Of a stretch of DNA of 64,000 nt, positions 46,370 through 55,945 are shown piece after piece. The notes beneath the pieces are model-generated. The model had not been told where the DNA came from. It was given only the letters and a program-made list of their open reading frames with translations, and did no database searches. The position numbers and the translations under genes are program-made. Numbering within the stretch: position 1 is the stretch's first letter; every line of letters begins with the position of its first letter. This stretch comes from Pseudomonas fluorescens (GTDB lineage Bacteria > Pseudomonadota > Gammaproteobacteria > Pseudomonadales > Pseudomonadaceae), in NCBI RefSeq assembly GCF_019212185.1, contig NZ_CP078138.1, forward strand, positions 1,718,501 through 1,782,500, read 5' to 3'.

Positions 46370-47554
46370 TCAGGTGATGTGCCGGGCGTAATACCGTGGA
46401 TTGAGGCGCAAGGCCATCAGGATCATCACCAGCATCACCGCCGTCAGCGACCACCAGGCCCATTCGAAGCTGCCCGACAGGTCACGGATCATTCCGGCGA
46501 GCAGCGGCGAGATCCCGGCGATCAGGTAACCGATGCCTTGCACGAACGCGGTCAGGCCGCCGGCACGCTGCGGGTTGTCGAGGTGGTCGAGGCTGACGAT
46601 CAGGCTCATTGGGAACAGACCGCCAATGCCCAGGCCCAACAGGCTTGTCCACAGCAGGCTGAGGGCGTGTGGGCTGAGTATCAGGCCAACGAAGCCGACG
46701 ACGATCAGGCTCAGCAGAATCACCAGCACCAGGCGTTTGTCGCGGCTGCGGTTGGCCAGGGCCGGGGTTAGCAACCCGGAGACCACTTCCATGGCGGTGA
46801 GGAAACCCAGGAGCAGGCCGGCGTCCTGTTCGCTCCAGCCTTGCTCCGCGTAATAGGGCGCCAGCCAGGCCAGTACGCAGGTGTAGGACGCCGTGCCGAG
46901 GCCGAAGAAGATTGCCAGCAGCCAGGCGCGGGCATTGCCGGCGAAGGTGCTCTTGACCTGCGAGCTGGCTGCAGGCGTCGGCAGGGCTGAGCGCTGCGCG
47001 TACCAGAACAGCAACGCCGCCACCGCCAGCGCCGCCCAGATCGCCAGGCCAATGCGCCAGCTTCCAGTGCGCGCCATCACCAGCGGCGCAAACGAAGCGG
47101 CAATGGCCGCACCCCCCATGATCGAGGTGACGTACAGGCCCATGAACAGCGAGACGTTGTCGCGAAAGCGCGACTTGATCAGCGCCGGCATCAGCGCCTG
47201 AATCAACGCAATGCCGATGCCGGCCAGTACCGCGCTGAGAATCAGCTCCACGGCCGAATCGAGAAACAGCCTTGATGCAGTGGCCACAGCGATGATCAAC
47301 AGCGACCAGACCACCGTGCGATGCTCACCCAGGCGCCGACTGACCGCCAGACCCAAAAACATCGCCAGCCCCATCGCCATCACCGGCAGCATGGTCAGCA
47401 GCGAAGCGAGGCTGAAACTCAGGGGAATGTCAGTGCGGATACCCGAGAGCAACGGACCGACGGCGGCCATCGACGGACGCAGGTTCAGCGCGACCAGAAC
47501 CACGGCGAGCATGAGCCAGACGGCGGGGCGGGAGGTGGAGCGTACATTTTCCAT
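46370..47554 (-). CDS. MFS transporter, CynX/NimT-like
   Basis: A 394-residue major facilitator with twelve hydrophobic segments. The N-terminus (LVALNLRPSMAAVGPLLSGIR) is the signature of the cyanate-transporter-like (CynX/YeaN) family. Members import or export nitrogenous or xenobiotic compounds; the substrate is unknown. It is on the minus strand, with the LysR gene 92 bp downstream. Confidence 0.85.
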   Translation of the reverse strand: MENVRSTSRPAVWLMLAVVLVALNLRPSMAAVGPLLSGIRTDIPLSFSLASLLTMLPVMAMGLAMFLGLAVSRRLGEHRTVVWSLLIIAVATASRLFLDSAVELILSAVLAGIGIALIQALMPALIKSRFRDNVSLFMGLYVTSIMGGAAIAASFAPLVMARTGSWRIGLAIWAALAVAALLFWYAQRSALPTPAASSQVKSTFAGNARAWLLAIFFGLGTASYTCVLAWLAPYYAEQGWSEQDAGLLLGFLTAMEVVSGLLTPALANRSRDKRLVLVILLSLIVVGFVGLILSPHALSLLWTSLLGLGIGGLFPMSLIVSLDHLDNPQRAGGLTAFVQGIGYLIAGISPLLAGMIRDLSGSFEWAWWSLTAVMLVMILMALRLNPRYYARHIT

Positions 47555-47686
47555 AAACGGGCCTTGATCAACGAAGTCTGGATTAGGCCGTTTGGAGGAG
47601 GGGACAGCAAATCAGAAAGTCCGGGGCGGGATTTAGAAATTAAATCGGGGGAATCGTTAACTGGCTTGCTATGTCCGGGAGATCGC

Positions 47687-47712
47687 ATCGCGGGCAGGCC
47701 CGCTCCCACAGG
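47687..47712. repeat. Single REP copy
   Basis: The core ATCGCGGGCAGGCCCGC continues into TCCCACAG. From here to 48024 (about 310 bp) no gene is seen; this is the leader region of the next gene. Confidence 0.65.
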
Positions 47713-48024
47713 GGGATTTCAAGTCTGAGAAGAAGCGGCGCCGGGCAATGTTTAGTTCATCCACAACCAAACTCCTTCAAACCTGAATTTAACGACGCTT
47801 CCTCACATGTGACGCTGCTCAGCCTCTGTGTTCCGCGATTGAGCTTATGGACCTGTCAGCCCTGCCTTCGCAACTGGCCTTCTGGGCGCTGTGGCATTGT
47901 CGCCATGCGCGTCCACCGGATGTTCGTATTTCCCGTTGATTCACTTCAAGCGGTCCCGGTATTGCGCCGGGGCCTGACTGGCGGTGCCTGTGCGCCTGCC
48001 TGACCTGGAAATACGAGCGTTCCC

Positions 48025-49395
48025 ATGAGTCCCTTTGCCTCCCTGCAAGAAGCCACTGATTTTCTGCAAGCCAACCCCGATATCGAGATGTTCGAGTTGT
48101 TCATCCTCGACAACAACGGCGTGCCCCGGGGCAAGTTGTTGCACCGCGATGAACTGCTGGCGGTCTATCAAAGCGGGCGGCCGTTGCCCAGCACCATTCT
48201 CGGCCTGACCATCAATGGCGACGACGTGGAAAACTCCGGGCTGGTCTGGGAGGTGGGTGACATCGATTGTCGCGCCTACCCCCTCAGCGGCAGCTTGCAG
48301 CGCATGCCGTGGCGGCAGATTCCGACGGCGGCGGTGCAGGTCAGCATGCACCCCGAAGAGGGTATGCCGGCGACCATCGCCGATCCCCGGCAGTTGCTGG
48401 TCAAGGTCATCGACGGGCTCAAGGCCGACGGCTATTACCCGGTGATGGCGGCCGAGCTGGAGTTCTACCTGCTCGATCAACAACGCGACAGCCACGGCCG
48501 ACCCCAACCGGCGCGGGACGTCGACGGGGGTCGACCGCGCTCGACCCAGGTCTACGGCCTGCGTGAGCTGGAGCAGATCGAACCTTTCCTCGCCGACCTC
48601 TACAGCGCCTGCAAACTCCAGGGGATTCCAGCACGCACGGCGATTTCCGAGTACGCCCCGGGCCAGGTGGAAATCACCCTAGAGCACCGCAGCGATGCAC
48701 TGCAGGCGATGGATGAGGCGGTGCGTTACAAGCGCCTGGTCAAGGGCGTGGCGCACAAGCACGGGATGAGCGCGTGCTTTATGGCCAAGCCATTTGACGA
48801 CTTGGCCGGCACCGGCATGCACATGCACGTGAGCATTGCCGATGAGCACGGCAACAACCTGTTCGCCAGCGAAGCGGCGGATGGCACGCCGTTGCTGCGT
48901 CACGCGGTGGGCGGCATGCTCAGCACCTTGCTCGACTCGCTGCTGCTGTTCTGCCCCAACGCCAACTCCTATCGTCGCTTCCAGAGCAACAGCTACGCGC
49001 CGCTGGCAGCCACCTGGGGCGTCGACAACCGCACCGTGAGCCTGCGGGTGCCCGGTGGCCCGGCGTTTTCCCGGCACATCGAGCACCGCATTTGCGGCGC
49101 CGATGCCAACCCGTATCTAGCGGCAGCGGCGATTCTGGCCGGCATCCATCGCGGTATTCGCGAACAGCGCGACCCCGGCGCTCCGGTCGAAGGCAATGGC
49201 TACGCCCAGGCCAAGGAATTGCTGCCCACCGATTGGCTGACCACCCTGCGCGCGCTGGAAAACTCGTCCTGGGCGCGCGATGCCTTTGGCCCCGAATTCC
49301 TCGGCGTGTACCTGGCGGTCAAGCGTGCCGAGTACCGCCAGTTCATGGGCGAAGTTGGCGAGCAGGACTGGCGCTGGTACCTGCACCAGGCCTGA
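48025..49395 (+). CDS. Glutamine synthetase-like gamma-glutamylamine synthetase (second copy)
   Basis: A 456-residue GlnA-III/PuuA-type ligase. AAELEFYLLD carries metal ligands, HMHVSI and NRTVSLRVPGG are ATP/substrate segments, and ICGADANPYLAAAAILAG follows. It differs clearly from the paralog at 15502, so the two likely use different amines. It stands alone here, with a terminator downstream; pauA-type paralogs are scattered in Pseudomonas genomes. The substrate is not determined. Confidence 0.84.
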   Translation: MSPFASLQEATDFLQANPDIEMFELFILDNNGVPRGKLLHRDELLAVYQSGRPLPSTILGLTINGDDVENSGLVWEVGDIDCRAYPLSGSLQRMPWRQIPTAAVQVSMHPEEGMPATIADPRQLLVKVIDGLKADGYYPVMAAELEFYLLDQQRDSHGRPQPARDVDGGRPRSTQVYGLRELEQIEPFLADLYSACKLQGIPARTAISEYAPGQVEITLEHRSDALQAMDEAVRYKRLVKGVAHKHGMSACFMAKPFDDLAGTGMHMHVSIADEHGNNLFASEAADGTPLLRHAVGGMLSTLLDSLLLFCPNANSYRRFQSNSYAPLAATWGVDNRTVSLRVPGGPAFSRHIEHRICGADANPYLAAAAILAGIHRGIREQRDPGAPVEGNGYAQAKELLPTDWLTTLRALENSSWARDAFGPEFLGVYLAVKRAEYRQFMGEVGEQDWRWYLHQA

Positions 49396-49411
49396 GCCAC
49401 GGCAAGACCTT

Positions 49412-49439
49412 GAAGCCAACTATTTGTTGGCTTCTTTTT
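49412..49439 (+). terminator. Terminator after the second gamma-glutamylamine synthetase gene
   Basis: A perfect 9-bp stem GAAGCCAAC/GTTGGCTTC with loop TATTT is followed by TTTTT. Confidence 0.93.
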
Positions 49440-49542
49440 CACGAAAAATTGATACCGGTCTGCTTAAAGTTTGTGCTGTCGTCAGCAAAGAATAATTCGT
49501 TCCTGGCGGGCGTCACTTACTTCAGGAATCTGCAGACCTCTC

Positions 49543-51192
49543 ATGTTTAAAATCAAAGCCGTGCGCCCGGAATGGGTGACGTTGATTGCCAGCGCGTTAT
49601 TGTTGGCGGGATTCAATTCCGTGCTCTGGCAACACCTGTTCGAAATCACCAGCAGCGATGCCCAGGGCATTGGCATGCGGGTGGCGTTCGGCGTGATGAT
49701 TCTCTGCGCATTCAACATCGTCCTGACCTTGCTGGCCGTGCGTCCGCTGTTCAAACCGCTGTTGACCCTGATGTTCCTGATCAGTGCCGGTGTGGCGTAT
49801 TTCATGGGTCAGTATGGGGTCTTGATCGATGCCGGCATGTTTCGCAACTTTGCCGAAACCAATGCCACTGAAGTCCGGGACTTATTGTCGCTGAAGTTGC
49901 TGGCTTACATTTTATTCCTCGGCGTATTGCCCTCTTGGCTGTTGTGGAAAACCCCCATTATTTATCGTCGCTGGCACCGCGAGTTACTCAGTAAAGTGCT
50001 GGCCGGTGTGGCGTCCGCTGCGGTGATTGGCGCAGTCGCGTTGGTGAACTATCAAGGGCTGTCGTCATTGTTTCGCAATCACCACGAGTTGCGCTTAATG
50101 GTGGTGCCCAGTAACTACATCGGCGCGTCCGTCGGTTACCTGCGCGAACAGGTGAAGTCGGCCAGCCAACCCTTCGTCAAAGTCGGTGAAGATGCCCAGC
50201 GCAATCCCGTCTGGCAGACGCACGGACGCAAGTCCCTGACCGTGCTGGTGGTGGGCGAAAGTGCCCGCGCCGAGAACTTCGGTGTCCTCGGTTATGAGCG
50301 TGACACCACGCCGAAACTGAATAAGGAAGCCGGCCTGATCGCCTTCACCGATGTGCATTCCTGCGGTACTGAAACCGCAGTCTCGGTGCCCTGCATGTTC
50401 TCCAACATGGGGCGCAAGAACTACGACGCGAGCACCGCGAAGAATGAAGAAGGTCTGCTGGATGTGCTTAAACGCGCCGGGCTGGACGTCATCTGGCGGG
50501 ATAATCAGTCCGGCTGCAAGGGCACCTGCGACCGCGTCACCGTGGAGAATGTCAGCAACCTCAAGGATCCGGCCCTGTGTGCCAACAGTGAATGCCGCGA
50601 TGAAATCCTTCTGCAGGGCTTGCAGCAATTCATCGACAATCTCGACAAGGACACGGTGTTGGTCCTGCACCAGATGGGCAGCCACGGTCCTGAATACTTC
50701 AAGCGTTATCCGAAGGAGTACGAACGCTTCACGCCTGTGTGCGAAAGCAATGCACTGAACAATTGCAGCCGGGAAAGTATCGTGAACGGTTACGACAACA
50801 CTCTGGTCTATACCGACCATGTGCTCTCAAGTCTGATAGACGTGCTGCGCAGCAATCAGGAGAAAGTCGACACCGCCATGCTCTATCTGTCCGATCACGG
50901 CGAGTCGCTGGGCGAGTACAACCTGTTCCTGCACGGCACGCCTTATATGTTGGCCCCCGAGCAGCAAAAGCATGTGGCGATGCTCGCCTGGTTTTCCGAC
51001 AGCTACCAGAAGTCGTTCTCGGTCGACACCCATTGCCTGCAGCAGAGTCGGGAAAAACCTTTGAGCCAGGACAACCTGTTCCACTCGATGCTGGGACTGC
51101 TGGAAGTGAGCAGCAAGGTCTACAACCCTGATCTGGATATGTTTGCCCGATGCCGTGGCACGGTGGTCGATGGTGTCCTGGCCAAGGATTGA
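49543..51192 (+). CDS. Lipid A phosphoethanolamine transferase (EptA family)
   Basis: A 549-residue inner-membrane sulfatase-fold enzyme. About five N-terminal membrane helices (residues 10-170) precede a periplasmic catalytic domain. GTETAVSVPCMFSNM carries the nucleophile Thr, VVGESARAENF a metal ligand, HQMGSHGPEY and YLSDHGESLGE more ligands, and several Cys support disulfides. Such enzymes add phosphoethanolamine to lipid A or related glycans and lower the charge sensed by cationic peptides. The start at 49543 was chosen because residues further upstream are not membrane-like. Confidence 0.9.
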   Translation: MFKIKAVRPEWVTLIASALLLAGFNSVLWQHLFEITSSDAQGIGMRVAFGVMILCAFNIVLTLLAVRPLFKPLLTLMFLISAGVAYFMGQYGVLIDAGMFRNFAETNATEVRDLLSLKLLAYILFLGVLPSWLLWKTPIIYRRWHRELLSKVLAGVASAAVIGAVALVNYQGLSSLFRNHHELRLMVVPSNYIGASVGYLREQVKSASQPFVKVGEDAQRNPVWQTHGRKSLTVLVVGESARAENFGVLGYERDTTPKLNKEAGLIAFTDVHSCGTETAVSVPCMFSNMGRKNYDASTAKNEEGLLDVLKRAGLDVIWRDNQSGCKGTCDRVTVENVSNLKDPALCANSECRDEILLQGLQQFIDNLDKDTVLVLHQMGSHGPEYFKRYPKEYERFTPVCESNALNNCSRESIVNGYDNTLVYTDHVLSSLIDVLRSNQEKVDTAMLYLSDHGESLGEYNLFLHGTPYMLAPEQQKHVAMLAWFSDSYQKSFSVDTHCLQQSREKPLSQDNLFHSMLGLLEVSSKVYNPDLDMFARCRGTVVDGVLAKD

Positions 51193-51262
51193 GTGCTACA
51201 GCGTTGCTCGCAGGCCAGCTACGGAGCTGGTTTTGGTAGATACCTTACAAGAGTCGCCCGTC

Positions 51263-51946
51263 ATGTCCGCCCACCCCCCATCCTACATCGAGCGTGAATT
51301 CGCCGAGCGTCATGGCCAGCAGTACAGCTGTGCCTGCGTGGAGCCGCAGCCCCAGGGTTGGCGCCAGCGCCTGGCTCGCTGGCGCAGCGAGCAGTTGCTG
51401 CGCAATGCCCTGGATGAAGCGGGCGAGCCAGGGCTGGTGCTCGATGTCGCCTGTGGGGCGGGGCGTTTTTGGCCGGTGCTGGCGGAGCACGGTAATCGGG
51501 TGATCCTCGCCGCCGACCAATCGAACGAGCGCCTCAACCATGCCCGCACCCATCATTCAGCGAGCCTGCTGGCGCGCATCCGCACGTTCCAGAGTTCGGC
51601 GTTTGCCATTGGCCTGCCAGCCAATGCGGTGGACTGCATTGTCTGTTCGACGCTGCTGCAATACTTGCCTGGTGCCCAGCACCGGCTGGCCCTGCTTCAA
51701 GAGTTTTACCGGGTCAGTCGCGATACCCTGATTGTCAGTGTGCGCATCGAAGGACGCCTGCAATGGGTGGGCGATCAGTCGGCGGCGGCCGGGCTGACGG
51801 CGACTCAGCCGCGGGCCCGGGTGGATAAACACACCCTGGAGGCCGAGTTCAGGGCGGCAGGCTTCGAGATCCAGTCCCATCAGGACATGTTTCCAGGCAT
51901 TGCCGCGCCACGGGTCTACGTCCTGCGCAAAGTCAGTCAGGACTGA
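51263..51946 (+). CDS. Class I SAM-dependent methyltransferase
   Basis: A 227-residue protein with a Rossmann methyltransferase core. Motif I is VLDVACGAGRFWPVL (near residue 56), with motif IV-like VDCIVCSTLLQYLP (near 130). The start at 51263 is the first ATG that keeps a normal N-terminus; the longer frame overlaps eptA. The target of methylation is unknown. It lies between eptA and rnd. Confidence 0.82.
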   Translation: MSAHPPSYIEREFAERHGQQYSCACVEPQPQGWRQRLARWRSEQLLRNALDEAGEPGLVLDVACGAGRFWPVLAEHGNRVILAADQSNERLNHARTHHSASLLARIRTFQSSAFAIGLPANAVDCIVCSTLLQYLPGAQHRLALLQEFYRVSRDTLIVSVRIEGRLQWVGDQSAAAGLTATQPRARVDKHTLEAEFRAAGFEIQSHQDMFPGIAAPRVYVLRKVSQD

Positions 51947-52063
51947 TGGGGCGAACTACGCTTACCCCTCAACCGTTGATTTCCTGCACGCTCGCGCTCA
52001 GTGGATGCGCGGAAATCGTCGGGGGCGATATATACTGCGCGCCATTCATCAAGGGAGAGCCGT

Positions 52064-53197
52064 GTGGCCATCGATATTCACTGGATTCGCGACAACGATA
52101 GCCTCGGTCAGTTTTGCGCCCAATGGCAGCAACTGCCGTTCGTCGCCCTCGATACAGAATTCATGCGGGTCGACACGTTCTACCCGATTGCAGGGCTGCT
52201 GCAGATCGGTGACGGCGTGCGCGCCTACCTGATCGACCCGTTGACCATCGACAACTGGCAGCCGCTGGCGGCCTTGCTGGAAAACCCGGCGGTGCTCAAG
52301 GTGCTGCATGCCTGCAGCGAGGACCTCGAAGTCCTGCTGCGCCTGACCGGCAGCCTGCCCGCGCCAATGTTCGACACGCAACTGGCGGCGGCTTACCTCA
52401 ACCTCGGTTTTTCCATGGGCTATTCGCGCCTGGTCTCGGAAGTCCTGGGCATCGACCTGCCCAAGGGTGAGACCCGTTCCGACTGGCTGCAACGCCCGCT
52501 GTCCGAGACCCAGATCAGCTACGCCGCCGAAGATGCCCTGCACTTGGCGCAGGTGTTCGTGCAACTGCGGCCGAAACTCTCGGACGAAAAGTTCGCCTGG
52601 GTCCTGGAAGACGGCGCCGAGCTGGTGGCCAACCTGCGCCGGGAAACCGATCCCTACGAGGTCTACCGCGAGGCCAAGCTGGCCTGGAAACTGTCCCGTG
52701 CGCAACTTGCGGTGCTGCGTGAACTCTGCGCCTGGCGCGAGCGCGAGGCCCGTGCCCGCGACCTGCCGCGCAACCGCATCGTGCGTGAGAACGCCTTGTG
52801 GCCGCTGGCTCGCACCCAGCCGGACAATCTCTCGGCGCTGGGCAAAATCGAAGACATGCACCCGCGCACCGTGCGTCAGGACGGTGAGTTCCTGCTGGAC
52901 TTGATCAAGCGGGCCGGCAGTGTTTCGCCCGATCAATGGCCGCCCGCGATCCCCGAGCCGCTGCCTATCGAGGCCACGGCCCTGATCAAGCGCCTGCGCG
53001 CCCTGGGTCAGGCCGAGGCGGAGCGCTTGAACGTCGCCCCGGAACTGATGCTGCGCAAGAAAACCCTCGAGGCCCTGCTCAAGAGCGGTTTCCCCGAGGG
53101 TCCTTACCAATTGCCCGAATCGCTGCGTGGCTGGCGCCGCGAATTGATGGGCCAGGCCCTGCTCGACAGCCTGGCCACTGCAGGAGAACAGCCTTGA
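52064..53197 (+). CDS. rnd: Ribonuclease D
   Basis: A 377-residue 3'-5' exonuclease that trims tRNA precursors. The DEDDy active-site residues are in [10 protein letters not shown] (D, E), ACSEDLEVL (D) and [12 protein letters not shown] (Y, D). Two HRDC domains make up residues 205-375. The start is GTG at 52064 with AAGGGAGAG upstream. It overlaps ycgL by 4 bp, a conserved Pseudomonas pair. Confidence 0.95.
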   Translation: MAIDIHWIRDNDSLGQFCAQWQQLPFVALDTEFMRVDTFYPIAGLLQIGDGVRAYLIDPLTIDNWQPLAALLENPAVLKVLHACSEDLEVLLRLTGSLPAPMFDTQLAAAYLNLGFSMGYSRLVSEVLGIDLPKGETRSDWLQRPLSETQISYAAEDALHLAQVFVQLRPKLSDEKFAWVLEDGAELVANLRRETDPYEVYREAKLAWKLSRAQLAVLRELCAWREREARARDLPRNRIVRENALWPLARTQPDNLSALGKIEDMHPRTVRQDGEFLLDLIKRAGSVSPDQWPPAIPEPLPIEATALIKRLRALGQAEAERLNVAPELMLRKKTLEALLKSGFPEGPYQLPESLRGWRRELMGQALLDSLATAGEQP

Positions 53198-53487
53198 AAC
53201 GTATCTGCTCGATTTACCGCAGCCCGAAGAGAAACGAAATGTACCTTTATGTGCTCAAGAGCGATGCCCTTGAGCGCGTGCCGGAAACCCTGCTGTTAGC
53301 GTTCGGCAAACCGTCGCATGCTTTTGACCTGGTGCTGAGCCCCGAGCGCAAGCTCTCGCGTGAAGACATCGCGGTGGTCCTGGAAAACCTTGAAACCAAG
53401 GGCTACCACCTGCAAATGCCGCCCGCCGAAGACGAATACATCGAGCACCTGCCTGAAGAGTTGCTGCGACGTAACGATCCGGTTTGA
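53194..53487 (+). CDS. ycgL: YcgL domain protein
   Basis: A 97-residue conserved small protein of unknown function; the N-terminus [10 protein letters not shown] and [18 protein letters not shown] are the YcgL signature. The start is TTG at 53194, within the stop of rnd (TTGA), with AGGAGAAC upstream. Hence translation is coupled to rnd. No catalytic residues are known. Confidence 0.9.
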   Translation: MKRICSIYRSPKRNEMYLYVLKSDALERVPETLLLAFGKPSHAFDLVLSPERKLSREDIAVVLENLETKGYHLQMPPAEDEYIEHLPEELLRRNDPV

Positions 53488-53613
53488 CGGGAACATGCAC
53501 CGGCCCTGTCCAGGGCCGGATGCACCCATGGCACCGATTATCCTGGCAGAGGCCGCGAACCGGGGAGCACACTCCGGTGGCGGCCTTGTGTACTGTTTTT
53601 AAAGGTTTGAACC

Positions 53614-54546
53614 ATGCGCGTTCTGATTGCCGAACACGACCATGCGGTCTACGCCCAACTGCTGAGCCAGCAGGCTCCCGAATTGCAGGTGCTGACCAGT
53701 GGCGACTCCGCAGAACTGGCCAACCTGGCCGCCGACTGCCCGGTGTGGCTGGGTCAGCCGGACTTGCTGGCGAACCTGCTGCGCCAGGGCCATGCCCCGC
53801 AGTGGATGCAGTCGACCTGGGCCGGCATTACGCCGCTGCTCGCCGAAGGCTTGCCACGCAACTACCGCCTGACTCGGGCGGTGGGGATTTTCGGCCAGGT
53901 CATGGCCGAATACGTGCTGACTTACATGCTGGGTCACGAGCGCGAAGTGCTGGCACGCCTGGTCAGCCAGGTCGAACGCAAATGGGACAACCGCCAGGGC
54001 GTGAGCCTGAGCGGACGCAAGGTGCTGATTGTCGGCACCGGCGATATCGGCCAGAGCGTCGCGCAATTCCTCCAGCCGTTCGGCGTCGAGTTGTACGGGG
54101 TCGCCAGCGCGCCGCGTGAGCAGGCACCGTTCATTGAAGTGGCAGGACTGGCAGACCTCGGTCGGCTGGTGGGCGAGGTCGATTACGTGGTCAACCTGCT
54201 GCCCAACACGCCGAGCACCCACGATCTGTACGACGCGGCGCTGTTCCAGCGATTCAAGCCCAGCGCCTTGTTCATCAATGCCGGACGCGGTGTCGCGGTG
54301 GTTGACGCAGATCTGGTGACAGCCTTGAAAGAGGGCCATCTGGCGGGCGCGGTCATCGACGTATGTCGTCAGGAACCTTTGCCGCAGCGTCATCCGTTCT
54401 GGACCGCCTGGGGCCTGTTGCTGACCGGCCACAGCTCGGCACCGACTTCACCGACGCTGATGGTCAAGCTGTTCCTGGAAAACCTGCGCGCCTACAAAGC
54501 GGGCGAGACGTTGCGCGGTGCCGTGGATTTCGATCGCGGCTACTAG
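53614..54546 (+). CDS. D-2-hydroxyacid dehydrogenase
   Basis: A 310-residue NAD(P)-dependent reductase of the D-2-hydroxyacid family (glyoxylate/hydroxypyruvate reductase A type). The nucleotide-binding motif is VLIVGTGDIGQSVAQ (near residue 136). Catalytic Arg is in FINAGRGVAVVD, Glu in CRQEPLP and the His in LTGHSSAP. It follows ycgL after a 126-bp gap that contains a GC-rich hairpin. The exact substrate is not determined. Confidence 0.87.
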   Translation: MRVLIAEHDHAVYAQLLSQQAPELQVLTSGDSAELANLAADCPVWLGQPDLLANLLRQGHAPQWMQSTWAGITPLLAEGLPRNYRLTRAVGIFGQVMAEYVLTYMLGHEREVLARLVSQVERKWDNRQGVSLSGRKVLIVGTGDIGQSVAQFLQPFGVELYGVASAPREQAPFIEVAGLADLGRLVGEVDYVVNLLPNTPSTHDLYDAALFQRFKPSALFINAGRGVAVVDADLVTALKEGHLAGAVIDVCRQEPLPQRHPFWTAWGLLLTGHSSAPTSPTLMVKLFLENLRAYKAGETLRGAVDFDRGY

Positions 54547-54552
54547 TGTGAC

Positions 54553-54578
54553 GGGCGCGCGAGCAGGCTCGCGCGCCT
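54553..54578. repeat. REP-like GC-rich palindrome between convergent genes
   Basis: GGCGCGCGAGC and GCTCGCGCGCC form an inverted repeat separated by AG, between the stops of the dehydrogenase and nitroreductase genes. It could serve as a terminator; there is no T-run. Confidence 0.6.
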
Positions 54579-54584
54579 CATTCC

Positions 54585-55178
54585 TTACAGGCTGAAATCG
54601 CCTTCGGCGGCCAGCTCGCTCAGCGGTTTGCGCGGGCTTGGTACTTCACGGGCCTGCAGGTACTCGGCCAGCGACGCCTTGTCGCCCAGCTTGCCAATCG
54701 CCACCGCGGCGTGCAGCGCATAACCTTCTGGAATATTCAGCTCGCTGCGGGTCAGCTCCTGGTCGAAGCCGGCCATGCCGTGGGTGTGCCAGCCGCTGAT
54801 GGACGCCTGCAGAGCAAGGTGGCCCCAGGCCGAACCGGTGTCGAAGGTGTGCCACAGGGCCGGGGTTTCAGCGTCGGCGCCCGGCGCGGTGAAGGTGGTC
54901 TTGGAAATCACAATCACCAGGGCCGAGGCGTGCTGGGCCCAGCTACGGTTGAATTCGTTGAGCAGACCCAGGTAGCGCTGCCAGTTTGGCGTGTCTCGAC
55001 GCGCGTAGAGAAAGCGCCAGGGTTGCGAGTTGTAGGCCGATGGCGCCCAACGCGCGGCTTCGAAAAAGCTCAGCAGGGTTTCTTCGGGGATGCTTTCGCC
55101 GGTGAAGGCGCGTGGCGACCAGCGCTCGGTGAACTGCGGGTCAATGGCGTAATCGGCAACACGTGGGTTAGCGCTCAT
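54585..55178 (-). CDS. Nitroreductase family protein
   Basis: A 197-residue flavin-dependent reductase fold. The FMN-binding N-terminus RWSPRAFTGESIPEE and SAYNSQPWRF, and GMAGFD near residue 130, are typical. Substrates of the family range from nitroaromatics to quinones and cannot be told here. The start at 55178 gives MSANPRVADYAIDPQFTERW with AGGAA upstream. Confidence 0.86.
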   Translation of the reverse strand: MSANPRVADYAIDPQFTERWSPRAFTGESIPEETLLSFFEAARWAPSAYNSQPWRFLYARRDTPNWQRYLGLLNEFNRSWAQHASALVIVISKTTFTAPGADAETPALWHTFDTGSAWGHLALQASISGWHTHGMAGFDQELTRSELNIPEGYALHAAVAIGKLGDKASLAEYLQAREVPSPRKPLSELAAEGDFSL

Positions 55179-55456
55179 GGAGGAAATTCCTGAGGTGGAT
55201 GAAGGGATAAACGAGCAAAAACCGCGGTGCACCAGTTGGCTGGGCAGTGGGGTTTGCCGACCCCTGAAACGTCACCGCAATGCGACGCCGTCGGGCGTTA
55301 ATGGCAGAGGGGCATGGGGCGTGGTGACTGGCAAAGCTACTTGGCCCGATGGCAACTGACAAGTGCCGGCGTACCGGCAGTCGCCAGCGCTTGGCCCGAG
55401 CGGCCTTGGGCACTAGACTGGCGGCCTTTTCTCCACCTGATGCAGATGTTTGAACC

Positions 55457-55906
55457 ATGGCCGCCAAAGTTGAACCCTTCTGGATACGCAAGACCCTCGA
55501 GCAACTCGACCCGCAGGAGTGGGAGTCGTTGTGCGACGGCTGTGGCCTGTGCTGCCTGCAAAAGCTCGAGGATGAAGAGGACAACAGCGTCTATTACACG
55601 CGCATCGCCTGCAAACTGCTGGATCTGAAGACCTGCCAGTGCAGCGACTATCCTAATCGTCGGGACTCGGTGCCGGACTGCATCCAACTGACGCCGGGCA
55701 AGGCCGATGAGTTCAAATGGTTGCCGCCGACCTGTGGCTACCGCCTGGTCAGTGAAGGCAAGGACTTGCCGCTCTGGCATCACCTGGTCTGCGGCGATCG
55801 CGATGCCGTGCACCACGAGCGTATCTCGCAGTCCGGGCGCATGCTCGCCGAGGGCAGCGTGCCTGAAGATGATTGGGAAGATCATCTGATTTTTCGCGCA
55901 GGCTAA
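55457..55906 (+). CDS. ycgN: YcgN family cysteine-cluster protein
   Basis: A 149-residue UPF0260/YkgJ-type protein. The Cys pattern CDGCGLCC (residues 27-34), with further Cys at [11 protein letters not shown], and C in PTCGY and VCGDRD, suggests a metal or Fe-S site. The biochemical role is unknown. The neighbours rnd and ycgL upstream make it part of a conserved Pseudomonas block. Confidence 0.88.
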   Translation: MAAKVEPFWIRKTLEQLDPQEWESLCDGCGLCCLQKLEDEEDNSVYYTRIACKLLDLKTCQCSDYPNRRDSVPDCIQLTPGKADEFKWLPPTCGYRLVSEGKDLPLWHHLVCGDRDAVHHERISQSGRMLAEGSVPEDDWEDHLIFRAG

Positions 55907-55945
55907 GTCCCGCGCGTTGTACCAATGAGTCACGAAGGAGTGTGT

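Noticed and set aside
49441..49542. PmrA/ColR-type operator before the EptA-like gene
   Set aside because: Only one CTTAA half-site is seen, without the second at the proper distance.
53506..53521. GGCCCTGTCCAGGGCC hairpin after ycgL taken as a terminator
   Set aside because: No T-run follows, and the downstream gene is on the same strand; it may be only a stem in a read-through leader.
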